Shown one piece after another: positions 20,356-31,400 of a stretch of DNA of 64,000 nt. Position 1 is the stretch's first letter, and each line of letters begins with the position of its first letter. Below the pieces are notes generated by a model. It worked only from the letters and a program-made list of their open reading frames with translations. It was not told the DNA's origin and did not search any database. Source of the stretch: Sporisorium sorghi (Eukaryota > Basidiomycota > Ustilaginomycetes > Ustilaginales > Ustilaginaceae); contig JALCCG010000088.1 in the NCBI GenBank assembly GCA_023212695.1, forward strand, positions 4,701 to 68,700, given 5' to 3'. Both the position numbers and the translations under genes were made by a program.

Positions 20356-20784
20356 GGTCTTCTGTCTATATCGTCTATCCTAGAGAGAGAGAGAGAGAGA
20401 GAGCTGGGAAGGGTGCGTTGGGGGGGAGGGATGTGTGCGGTGATGATGGTCAGTGGCAGAACGTGCTGAGGATGGCGATTCTCGACAGATGAAACCCTTT
20501 CAAAAAAAAAAAAAAAAAAAAAAAAAAAAGCGGAAGCGAGAGTCGAAAATTGAGTTTCGACAGAAAAGACGCGTTTCTTCTTTTGCTCTGCTCTTGTGCC
20601 TTGGCCACTGGAATCTCGGAAGTCGGAGTGTTGGACGTCGCTGTTGGACAGCTCATCTTTGTTGCTGCGTTTCGTTGTTGCTGCTCCTTCACCATCCTTC
20701 CCTTTCACGACAATCTCCAGCTCAGCTCAGCTTGGTTAAGTCTCAAGGTGACAGAGCGAGGCTCAAGGTATCGCATCGAACAGC
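20356..20784. promoter_or_regulatory. Bidirectional promoter of the WW-domain gene and CFT1
   Basis: The 429 bp separate two divergent start codons, so both promoters must lie here or overlap. The region holds a (GA)n stretch (about 20383-20402) near the WW gene and a 28-nt poly-A run (20502-20529) near the middle, a typical nucleosome-depleted arrangement. No TATA box is evident. Confidence 0.65.
20502..20529 (+). repeat. Poly-A run (28 nt) in a bidirectional promoter
   Basis: Twenty-eight consecutive A lie almost centrally between the divergent WW and CFT1 start codons. A promoter role is inferred from position and from the known nucleosome-excluding property of poly(dA:dT). Confidence 0.75.
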
Positions 20785-23700
20785 ATGGCGAGCGGATACC
20801 TTCAGCAGGAGATCGCTCCGTCAGGGTGCAGCCATGCCCTCTTTCTCCATCTCCACTACCATAGCCCCGCTCCCTCAACATCGCAGCAGGCGTATCAGCA
20901 CCGAGGGCGCCTTCGTACTCAGCTTGTCACAGCTAGAGACGACGTTCTCTTCGTCTACGATGTCTATGAGCGACCTCATGCTTTCGCATCCAGTGTAGCG
21001 AGCACAAGCAACGGCGTGAACCACGCATCCAGCTCCTCACACAAGCTCGTCGTCGTCCGCAAACACACACTCTTTGGCGCCGTCACGGGACTGCAACGTG
21101 TTCAAACCCTTGCCAGCGACAAGGACGGTCGCGACCGCTTGCTCGTCTCGTTCAAAGATGCCAAGCTGGCTTTGCTCGAGTGGAATGACGCCACGGATGA
21201 CCTCGAGACTGTCTCTATTCACACATACGAGCGTGCACCTCAGCTTCTCAACGGTACGCCCAACCTCTTCCATCCCATCCTCAACGTCGATCCACTGTCA
21301 AGATGCGCCGCCTTGCTCCTCCCGCACGATGCGCTGGCCGTCCTGCCCTTCTACCGCGACGCTGCCGACTTCGACTTTGACCTGGACGACGGCCTCGATC
21401 TCGCCAAGGACGACGCAGCAGCCGTAGCAGCCGCTGCCGAGATGGACACGCTGCCCTACTCACCCTCGTTTGTGCTCACCATGCGCGAGGTCGACCCCAA
21501 GATCCGCAACCTCAAGGACTTTTGCTTCCTCCCAGGTTTCCAGAAACCCACCGTCGCCGTCCTCTTCTCGCACACGCCCACCTGGACCGGTCTGCTGGCC
21601 GAGCGCAAGGACTCTTTTGCAGTCTACCTCTTCACGCTCGACCTGTCTGCATCGCTCGATGGCACCGCAATGAGTTCCGCCGCCAACGCGCTCGACGACG
21701 GCACAGTTCGATCCGCACACCCCGTCGTCACCACCAGCACGTCGCTGCCCTTCGACTGTCTGTACATGGTCTCGTGCCCGCAGACGCTCGGAGGTGTCGT
21801 TGTCGTCTGCATGTCTTCGGTGCTCCACGTGGACCAGAGCGGTAGGGTGGTGGTCACGGCGCTCAATAGCTGGTTCAAGACCATTTCGGCCATCGAGCCC
21901 GAGTCTGTTCTCGATCTACCCGAGATTCCCGATCTGCAGGGCTCGCAACTCGTGTTCACGACCGAGACGGAGGGTGTGCTCGCGCTGGCGAGTGGCGATC
22001 TCTACCGCTTCCGTTGTCAGATGGACGGCCGAAGCGTCGAGGGCTTCCGTCTCGAGCGCATGGACCAGTCTTCTGCGGAGTCGGAAGAGCTCATCGCCGC
22101 AACGGGTCCTCCGCCATCTTGCCTCGCTCTCTCTGCCAAGCAGCAGGGTGATACGGCCAGCGACTACCTCTTCAGTGCGTCCATGGCAGGCGACTCGGCG
22201 CTGTACAAGCTCGTGCCGGTCAGCAAGGCATTCAAGCAGCAAGACGACGCGGACGACGACCAAGTGAAATCTGACACCGCCAACGAAATGGACCTCGACC
22301 TGGACGACGACCTCTACGGCACTTCCGACGTCATCGGCAGCGGCAGCGCAAAGGCAAAGACCACGGGAAAACAACACATCATCCTCACCGTACGCAAGCA
22401 AGACGGGATCTGCGCGCACGGGGGTCTGCACAGCATCGCCCGCCGCAAATTGACGCCAGATGAGCCCGGATCGTCGAAACGGTACGCGCTGGTGGGCGCA
22501 TGTGGATCCGGCAGTCAGGCTGGGCTGGTCTACCTCGATCCGAGGTTTGTGCCCGAGGCGCGCACTAGGGTTGTTGCGGAGCAAGCGGGGTCTGATGATG
22601 AGGGGAGGGACTTGTCCAAGGTGTTTGTAGTTGGCAGAGATGCCAGCGGGAGAGTGCGCATCATCGGGTCGCTGTCTCAGAGCGATTCGTCGATCGCGTT
22701 TTCTACTTCGGCAAAGGTCGGGGGCACGGGTTACGCAAACGAGCACGCCAGTTGGACCGACGTCGAGCAGCTCTCAGGCGCGACACTGTACGCAGGCGCG
22801 CTCGTGGGTGGGGAGTGTGTTGCACGCATCACAGCGAACAGCCTGCAGGTGCTATCACTGGACTCACTCGAGCTTGTCAACGAAACCGTGGTGGTGGACC
22901 CGGAGCAGGGCAGCATCCTGCACGCCAGCCTCGATGCACACCAGTATGCCGTCGTGCACACCTCGGACGGCGCGACGCTGGTGTACGCTTACGATGCGTC
23001 AGAGCGACGGTTTGAATCGGTCGACGTGTCGGCGGCGCTTGGGGCAATCTCGCCGATCCTGTCTGCCAATGTGTTCAGCGACACTTACGGTGACCTGGCG
23101 CGAGCTCGCGGTTCCGTCGCTGGAGACGCGACCGCAGCACCAGCGGCGTCAAGTGCAGCTGCCACCAACACGACTGCTGCACCCCGCACAATATCCTCCT
23201 TAGCCAACGACGACGAAGAGGTCGACTACGGCGAGGACGACGACTTGCCTCCTCCTTCAGTCGAGACCAACCTCACCAACGGCACCAAACCCCCCTCCAC
23301 CGACCCAACAGCCCCTGCCTACCTCTTCGCACTCGACGCCGACGGCATACTCCGCATCTGGACGCTGCCTGACCTGCAGCTCGTCTGGCAAAACGCCAGC
23401 CTCGCCGCGCAACCCCAACGGTTGCGCTACGAACAGCGTGGGCACGCCGAGCTCGCACCAGAGCAAAAAGCCGTCCTCACCACCGCCGTCGCCTACCACG
23501 TCGGGGACACGCTGTGCATCGTCTCGCTCACCAGCGATCATTTCCTCACGGTCTACCGCAGCAATGCGTGGGCGGCAGCGGACGATGTGGAGAAGGCCAA
23601 GAGTCGGGTGCAGCAGCAGCAGGCGGAGGGGGGAGTGGGTGAAGTGGCGCTGAGGCTGACGTTCAACAAGGTGCTTGTGCAGGTGTTGGCTGCGCCGGCG

Positions 23701-23801
23701 GGCGGGGCGCGTTCGTTTGGTGCGGATGGTATCAGCACGACGGGGTTCAGGGCGGGCGCGGTGCGGTTGGAGCCGTTTGCGCTTGCCTCGAGCACCCCAC
23801 C

Positions 23802-23841
<40 letters not shown>

Positions 23842-25560
23842 GGTGTGGAGAGCAACGCGCTAGCCGTGCTCGGGGGCGGGCGCGAAGCGCAAGCCAGCGT
23901 GCTGTGCTGGACCGAGCAGGGCGGGTATCGGCTGCTCGACTGGCCCGAGGGCGATCTTGCGTGCCTCGCCTCCATCTCCTCCGCTCAACCTTCATCGCCG
24001 GGTAGTGAGGACGCCGAGATCGCATACTGCGACCGCGCGGGGCAGCTGTGGCTGGCTCGCGCACCGCAGGGACTGTACGCTGAGTGCGGTTGGATGTCGA
24101 CCGTGATCCGGACCGGACGCGAGTACACGCGCGTTGTGGCGCACGATCCGACGCACACGGTGATCGCGGCGTCGATCCAGCCGTGTCGCTTTGTGCTGTT
24201 CGACGAGGACGGCGAGCCGGTGCCTGACCCAGAGACCGACGCCGCCACCCTCCCGCCTTCCGTGGGGCAGCGCGGTGCACTCGAACTCTTCATCCACCAA
24301 GACCGCACCACCGCCGCGGACGGGTACGAGTTCGAAGCCAACGAGACCGTCACCGCCCTGGAAATCGTCACGCTCGACGCGCCCAGCACCGCATCCGGCC
24401 GGAAACAGTTCATCGCGGCGGGCACGACGACGTTCCACGGCGAGGACCGCACGGCCAAAGGCTCAGTGTATCTGTTCGAGGTGATCGAAGTCGTCTCTTC
24501 CCGCTACCAGCTCGGGCGGGATCTGCGGCTGAAGCTCGTGTGCCGGGACGACGCGCGCGGGCCCGTCACCGCCCTGTCCGAACTCAACGGGTTCCTGCTC
24601 AGCACGTGCGGGCAAAAACTGTACGTGCGCGCACTCGAGAAAGAAGAGTGGCTCATCTCGATCGCGTTCCTCGACTGTCCGTTCTACATCACCACTATCC
24701 GGGTGGTCAAGAACTTCGTCCTGCTCGGGGACGCCAGAAAGTCGCTGTGGTTCCTGGCGTTCCAGGAGGAGCCGTACCGGTTTGTCGATCTGGCGCGGGA
24801 TATACATGACCAGTGTGTGGGCGAGGCGGGGTACTTGGTGTCGGGGGAGCGGCTGGCGCTGGTCTCTGCGAGCGGGGCGGCGCTTGGGGGTAATGTGGCT
24901 TTCGGGCGCGACGCAGGCGTGGTGCGCGTGTACGAGTACGCCCCGCACGTGCTCGCCACCGCTGGCAACCGGCTGCTTCTGAAGACGGAATTCCAGACCG
25001 CCGCCGTAGCCACCGCCTCGGTGGTGTGTAAGGGCCGCTGGCTGTCCGACTCCGAACTGCGCGGTCGCGAACAGGGCCGCAACAAGCTCCTCTTCGCCAA
25101 GTCCAACGGAGCGATCGAATCCCTCGCCGCGACAGACGACAGGGTCGCACGCCGCCTCCACCTGCTGCAGGGCCAGTTGGTGAGGAGCGTCATGCACACG
25201 GCCGCGCTCAACCCCCGTGCATTCCGCGCGGTGCGGAACGACTTTGTCTCGCGTGCGCTGAGCAAAGGCGTGCTTGACGGCAGACTGCTGGACAGCTTCC
25301 TGGGCCTGTCGAGGCCCAAGATGCTCGAGGCGGTCAAGACGCTCAGCGGCATGTTTGACGGGTTGGACGTGGTCAAGGAGGGCAACGAGGGCGGAAGGAA
25401 GAGGAAGCTCGACGATGATGCAGAGGGTGCAGAGGAGGAGGAGGAGGAAGAGCTGGATTTCGCAAAGCAGGAACAGCTGCGCCTGCAGTCGCAGCACAAA
25501 CGCGTCCAGCTGGTGCTCAAGGATCTGCTGCGGTTGCGGCTTGGTTTCGAACAGGTGTAG
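20785..25560 (+). CDS. CFT1: Cleavage and polyadenylation specificity factor subunit Cft1 (CPSF160)
   Basis: A 1,591-residue intronless protein of the CPSF160/Cft1 family, the scaffold of the poly(A)-signal recognition module in nuclear mRNA 3'-end formation. The N-terminal half shows the MMS1-like beta-propeller pattern (DDVLFVYDV, then DRLLVSFKDAKLALLEW). The C-terminal third carries the CPSF_A region, including IRVVKNFVLLGDARKSLWFL and the closing GRLLDSFLGLS block. Acidic linkers contain DDLYG (about 511) and a VDYGED motif (about 813). A (CAG)12 tract encodes 12 Gln near residue 1007. Yeast Cft1 has about 1,360 residues and human CPSF160 about 1,440. The excess lies in the acidic and polyQ linkers. 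The first ATG of the frame was used. It is divergent from the WW-domain gene. Confidence 0.93.
23803..23838 (+). repeat. (CAG)12 translated as polyGln in Cft1
   Basis: Twelve uninterrupted CAG codons lie between a Pro-Pro pair and Glu-Gly in a linker of Cft1. The purity of the tract suggests strain-to-strain length variation. Confidence 0.9.
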
Positions 25561-26029
25561 AGCAGTCGACGAGGAGAATACTTAGCAATGCATCGCGCTA
25601 CATCGCGCTATAGTTTCAAAGAGTTGGACGTGATGACGATTGAGCCAAAGGAGATCGGTGTGTTCTCAACTTGTGTATGTTCGCACTGTGTGACAGTGTG
25701 ATGAAGAGGCATGGTCGGTCGACGATGTGGCATGCCGGGTCGAGTGAGCTTGACTTGGCTCACATGCTTTCCCGCCAGTCTCACATCCCGACTCGATAAC
25801 ATTGCACGCAGTCCTCTCATGCACAGCCATCCCTCTCTTTCGATGTTTCAGGGTGCAAATGTGTGTTTTTGCTTTGGAGAAATGCGTATGAAGGAAGAGT
25901 AGCCCCCCTCTAACACCCTCGATGGAGTGCGCAGAGAAGACCTTTTCAACACACCCAGCCGCTAAAGGTGGGATGCGCTAGAGAATGTACATGTATCAAG
26001 AAAAGCAAGAGCCTCGCCGATCGCGAAAT
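25561..26029. other. Convergent 3' spacer between CFT1 and the eS26 gene
   Basis: The 469 bp lie between two stop codons facing each other. The stretch contains a short duplicated CATCGCGCTA just after CFT1 and no coding signal. It holds the two 3'UTRs and terminators, whose exact sites cannot be read from sequence. Confidence 0.5.
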
Positions 26030-27425
26030 TTAGGCGCGGTTGGCCTGGAGCTGGGCTACGGCGGGGTTGATCTTCTTGCCGTCCTTGTTGTAGCGGACAC
26101 GGGGAGGGGGCAGACGGTTGCGGCGGCCCTCGCGCGAACGCACACGAACGATGTGGGCGTGGATGGCGCACGACACACAGTAGACCACCTTGATGTACAG
26201 CTTAGGAAGAACGTACTCTGCAACGATCACAGCAAACAAGCACAAATAGGTCAGCAACCCTTTTCCCCATCTGGCCAAACATGGTTGGGGCTCAAACTTA
26301 CCCTGGTAGACAGAGGCGTCGGACAAGTCACGGATAGCAGCAGCCTCAACAATGTTGCGGACAGTGAATCGCTTGATGGCCTTGTCCTTGGGCACGGCGC
26401 GAGCGCAGTTGGAGCATCGCACAAAGGTGACGTGGCCTCGGCCGGACTTGTTGCGGCTGTTTTTGAGTCAAAGTGGTGAATGGCGTGTGAGCGAGAATGC
26501 GTTGTGGAAAGTTGAAGAGCAACATGGAAAGCGTTCGCATCGCACCGCCCAGAACGCATCAACGCTGAGAGTCGAGCGCAGTGGCGAAAGGGAGCCAGAA
26601 CGAGCCAAGAGCCAGAGCATGTCGTAGTGCAAGAGTTGAATGGTGAGAGTACGGTGAAGAAGCAAGCAAGCGGCGATGCCGCCGTTATTGCGCGCGATCG
26701 TCAGCATGTGCGGGAGTCGTGCAGCGCGGTCGAACAGAGAATGCAAGATGGATGGTGGAAGAGGTCCTTGGGCAGATGTTTTGCATCGTAGAGTCGTCGA
26801 AGCGCCTTTGCGGGCGATTCGTGTGTGCAGAATGCCTTTTGCAGCGATGTGGACCAGCTCGCCAAGCAGGGCGGATCCAAACGTCTCTGCATAACTTGAC
26901 GCCATCTACTCTGTCTGCTCTGCGCAGTTTCGAAGGCAGTCCAGGGACCAAGGTCTGTCTGCACTTGGTAACCAGTCGCAGCTGATGAATCACCCCCAAG
27001 TCCGGTCCTCCTACTCTGGTCGACAGTGGCGCGCCTTCGACGTTTGATACGTCCATACTGGGGTTCCTGAAACTGAAACAAGTTGGTTCTGTTCGCTTCA
27101 CCTAGTTGGAGCTCTAATCCGGCTGTTGCTGCTTTTGACCGAGTCGTGTGAAAGAGTTGAGAATGGTGAAGAGCGTCGCCTTTGTGTGATGATGCTGGGA
27201 GCGACAATGTCACGCCGATGATCCCGTTTGCTATGTCGAATGTATTTAGCTGCTTTGCTGTGTTCGACACGATGCTCTCTGACTCGGGCTTTGGCTGGAA
27301 CTGGCTCGACTGATGTGCGATGGACTCGTCGGCGTGATTGTCGTGGGATGGCGATGCGATGCTTGTGCTTGCGTGTGCTGATGTTGTCGAAATACTTACC
27401 CGCCGGATCTTCTCTTCTTAGTCAT
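26030..27425 (-). CDS. RPS26: 40S ribosomal protein eS26
   Basis: Three exons, 27425-27400, 26456-26302 and 26217-26030, give 122 residues, against about 119 in yeast. The protein starts [18 protein letters not shown]. It carries the eS26 zinc-site pairs ([18 protein letters not shown] and [17 protein letters not shown]) and ends in the basic [11 protein letters not shown] region. eS26 sits at the mRNA exit channel of the small subunit and contacts mRNA upstream of the start codon. Intron 1 is 943 bp (GTAAGT to ACAG), far longer than intron 2 (84 bp) and most introns in this window. It splits the gene after only 26 coding bases, a common ribosomal-protein gene layout. Intron 1 may contain regulatory elements or a non-coding RNA; no box C/D pattern was recognised on the sense strand. 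It is divergent from the 2,075-residue protein gene. Confidence 0.95.
26457..27399 (-). other. 943-bp first intron of the eS26 gene
   Basis: The donor GTAAGT at 27399-27394 and acceptor ACAG ending at 26457 bracket the intron, whose removal restores the GGRNK junction. It contains spurious open frames, one of 189 codons. No snoRNA box C (RTGATGA) was found on the transcribed strand, but H/ACA candidates were not folded. Confidence 0.85.
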
Positions 27426-28462
27426 TTTGGATGGTCTTGATGGTGAGAAGCAAGAAGGAATGGTGACGAGCGCGCTTCCACTTGACTTGACTCGATGCAC
27501 TTGCTCGACGCACTCGCTCTCTCTCTCTCTCTCTCTCGCTGAGAAGCTGGCTGGCTGGCTGGCTCATTCATTCGCTTTTGAGCTCTCGCTGCCGTCTGTG
27601 GCTCTCTCAGGTGCTCTGCGCTGCCCAGGCCGAGGGGAATTTGTGGGCAGCAGCGCCTCAGAGACAGCGCAACGAGGCGAAAGGAGAGAGGAATTTCAAT
27701 CGCCTCTTTTTCTTCTTTTTTTCTTTTTTTTTTTTTTTTTTTTTTTTTTTTCGACCAGTTCAACCTCGGCCGTGATCTCGGTCAGGTCATGTGATATACT
27801 ATATTTTGAAAAAGCTTGTCTCACCGCAGCGATCTCACATCAAAGCGCTTTTTTCATTTTTGAACAGAACAAAGAGCACGGTCTAACAGTCCGCCAAAAA
27901 AATTCGCAGGCACGTGATGGACCCGCGATTCAGTCAGGCTCTCGCGTTTGTGATTTTGAGCTTTGTGCGCATGTGCGTTGTTGTTCTGTGCGCCGTTTCG
28001 ATGCTGCTGCTGCTGCTGCTGCGCCAAAGAGGTGACTGTGGAGAGAGAGGCGTTTATGCAGTGTGACAATTTGGACCATGTCGTACAGCTCTTCTCGTCC
28101 ATCATCTTCTTCTTCTTCTTCTTCTTTTTCAACACCAACCACATCCTACTCGAGGCCGGCATCTCACAACGATAGAGCACCAACTACAACACGCGAGCAT
28201 CGGCTCACAGACGCTTCTCATCTCGTCAACCTGCTCAGTCTCGAATTCACTCTCCACCGCGTCCATTTCATTTCGAGCTCATCCCATCTTGCTTTCGCTC
28301 TCGCAGAGCAGTCGTCACTCGCAATAAACATTTGCGCAGGACGTCGCCATTCATAAACAGCACAGACACGCACGATCGGCTGGGTTCCACACCCCCGCTT
28401 TCGCATCAGACGTCCCATCCACTCTACCAGCATCTCTTTCTCTCTCTCACCATCACAACAAC
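27426..28462. promoter_or_regulatory. Divergent promoter region between eS26 and the acidic Ser-rich protein gene
   Basis: The 1,037-bp spacer lies between divergent start codons. It holds a (CT)n run (about 27519-27536), triple GGCT units near 27550, a 28-nt poly-T run (27724-27751), a CTG repeat (28003-28022) and a CTT repeat (about 28106-28127). The T run is a poly(dA) element on the strand of the ribosomal gene. No coding feature is supportable. Confidence 0.55.
27724..27751 (+). repeat. Poly-T run (28 nt) upstream of eS26
   Basis: Twenty-eight T preceded by two shorter T blocks lie 300 bp upstream of the eS26 start codon, as poly(dA) on its sense strand. Confidence 0.75.
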
Positions 28463-31400
28463 ATGCTCTCACCGACAAGGAGAAGGCCATCTAGACGAAC
28501 AGCCGCTCGCACACCCATGATAAACGACGAAAACGCATCACCCTTTCGCTCTCAAGCCGACATCTCCATGTCGATCTACCCATCCGAGCCACCCTCCTCG
28601 CCTCTCATCTCCAACAGCTTCCTCTACAACCTGCCGGATCCCACGCTCGGCATCCCAACCACCTCGGCTGCTGGTCGACTCGATATCCTGCCCAGCCCTT
28701 TCAAGCGTTCCAGCATTGCTTCCCTCAACAAGCCACTCCCTCACGAACAGGCTCAGCAGCTGATGTCGCACAAGGCCAATGCCACCGGTTCTGTGCATCG
28801 CAGCCCGTCAAAAGCTCTCAGTCCTGGCAGCAGGACCCTTCTTCAGGCCAATCTCAACGCTCCGGGCGGCCTCCCCACTCCGCCTGGCTCGTCCGAGGCT
28901 TTGACTACCACGCCACGATCCGCCACTCACGTACTTGCTCCTCTGCCACAAGAGCCCGTCTCGCCTTCGCCCTCTCGCACTCGCAATGCTGCCCTCTCTC
29001 CAGCTCGCAAGTCCCCCTCCAAGCCCACCAGATCAGCTTCGACGCCGCGCTCAAGTCAACGCACACCAACACGTAGAACGCTTCGTGCAGACAACGGTGC
29101 AGGCAGCAGCAGCAGCGACGACGATGATGACATTCTCAGATCCGCAGGCGGACGCACGCCCAGGCGTATGCAGCCCTTGAAAGAGGTCGAACAAGTCAGC
29201 TATCTGGATAAAGACGACGACGACGACGAGGAAGAGGAAGAGATCCAGCTCATCAGCTTCAAACGAGGCGGTCCCGATGCCACCTTCATCCGAGAGATCA
29301 AGGAGAACGGCTGGGACCAACCTTTACCGCCGAGCCCGATCAAGTTCACCTACCTCGAGCCCGTCGCTCCTCGTCCGCCACGCCGATCCTCCGTAAGCGC
29401 ACGCGCTCGCTCGCAGTCTCGCTCCAAGACGCCTCAAACCCGCGCATCTCCCGCACCCAGCCACGCCTCTTCCTCCCGAGCCTCAAACCGTGCGCGCTCC
29501 GTACGAGCCTCATCCGCAGCACCAGCCGACACGCACGACACCTCGAACGAGTCCATCAAGAGCTCCGGCTCCGCGCTCACCCACCTCAGCAGGGTGTCTC
29601 GAGCGCGCTCCAGGGCCTCATCGTCCGGTCGCAAGTCGATCGCGAGATCCTCCGTCGCTCCGCCTGTGGTTGTCGCCGACCTCACGCGCGACCATCCCTC
29701 GCTGCCGGACTCGCCCAGCGACGACCCGCTGCTCATGACTGGTCCGGACACGTACATTGTCTACCACGACCAGACGCCCAGCGCAAAGAACAGATCGACC
29801 TCGCGCGTGTCGAAACCTGCCAGTCAGCCAGACGCCAGTCTGTCGATGCACAGCCACTCGACCCCTCTCCCTGCCGCCGCTGCAGCCGCAGCATCGCAGC
29901 GCAGGGACAGCAGCAGCTCAGCGTCGTCGTCTGCTAGCCGCAGCTCGCTCTACACCCGCATGTCGGGTCGACGCGCCGACGCCTCCGCTGCCACAGTCGA
30001 CGACGAGGAGCAAGACGAGAGCCGGCGCACCGAGCATGCCAACGATCGCGTCGACGCCTTGTTCGACGAGGACGATGGGCAGCAGGAGCACGACGACGGC
30101 GGCGCTTTTCTGCCGTTCGACGATGCAGGCTTTGCGTCCGACTCGGATCAGGACGAGCCTGCCCCTGTCCCAGCAGCAGCAGCAGCAGCAGCAGCAAGTG
30201 ATTCGCCGTCTGCTCCCGTAAAAATGGCCGAGGACCAGGCTGACGCGCCTGGGCTCGAGGACATTTCGTCCATGAGCGATGTGTCGCGCAGCTTTGTCGA
30301 TGAGGCTGGTGCTCGTGACCGGGACGAGGCCAGCGGTCCCGTCGATGTTTCCGCCGATGTCAGCGCGAGCATTGATGACAGCGCCGTCGTCGACCAGAGC
30401 CTGCACGCTGCCAGCGCGGACCAGAGCATCCACGCCAGCGTCCAAGACCAGAGCGAGAGCATCGACGCTCAAGACTGCACGATGGACACGAGCGCAGCCG
30501 ACCACAGCACTGCGATTGACCATGACGTCAGCGAGGATATCAGTGCCAACGTGCAGTCACCGGACGCCAGCGCATCCTCGTCACTCACCGACCTCAGCGG
30601 CAACGACGAGCGTGCAGACGCCAGCGTCGTCGAACAGAGCGTGATCGTCCACTCGCTCGACGCATCCGCCGATGCCAGCGTCGGCGATCAGTCTATCGCG
30701 GCAAGCATGGACGACGCTTCCGCCGCGCTGGGCGAGAGCGATCAGAGCGAGGACCTCAGCGCTGGAGGCGAGAGAGATGGCGCTGATGATACGCAGGATG
30801 CTGCGGAGGCAAGTGCTGATCAGACACGCGAAGAGGCAGAGGCGTCGAGCGATGCGAGCGATGCGAGCGATGAAGGCGAGCCTGCTCTCGGTGCCGAGAC
30901 TTCTGCCATTGCTGACGAAACGCTGGACTCGCACCTCGATCAGTCCGTCAATCGGGAAGCTGAAGCTGACGACTCTCGAGCGAGCGATGGCACTCGGGCA
31001 TCCGACGAGTCCCAAATCTCTGACGACGCGGACCACGCTGAGGCCATGGCTGACGTCTCCGAGGCAGCATCCGCAGACGCATCGCTCGCCGAGCACAGCG
31101 CCATGCCCAACGATCAGAGCCGAGCCGAGCAGTCCGAGTCCCACGCCGCACCTGCTCAGCCAGCTGACACTGCTCCGGATAGCATCGACCTGGACCTCAG
31201 CCTGGCTCGCTGCCACTCGCCAGCAAAGTTTTCTGCTGCATCGAGCGTCGACGGATCGCTGCTGCCGCCACCCGTGGTGCTGATCGAGACGTTGCCCGAG
31301 GATTCCAGTGCGATCTTGGCGTGCAAGGCGCACCGGGCCGAGGTTGGGGCTGGCGTCGGCCGGGCTGTCGCTGCGCAGCTCGACGATTTCTCTGCGTCGA

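Noticed and set aside
26701..27270. 189-codon frame inside eS26 intron 1
   Set aside because: It lies within a well-supported intron on the same strand, with no recognisable domain.
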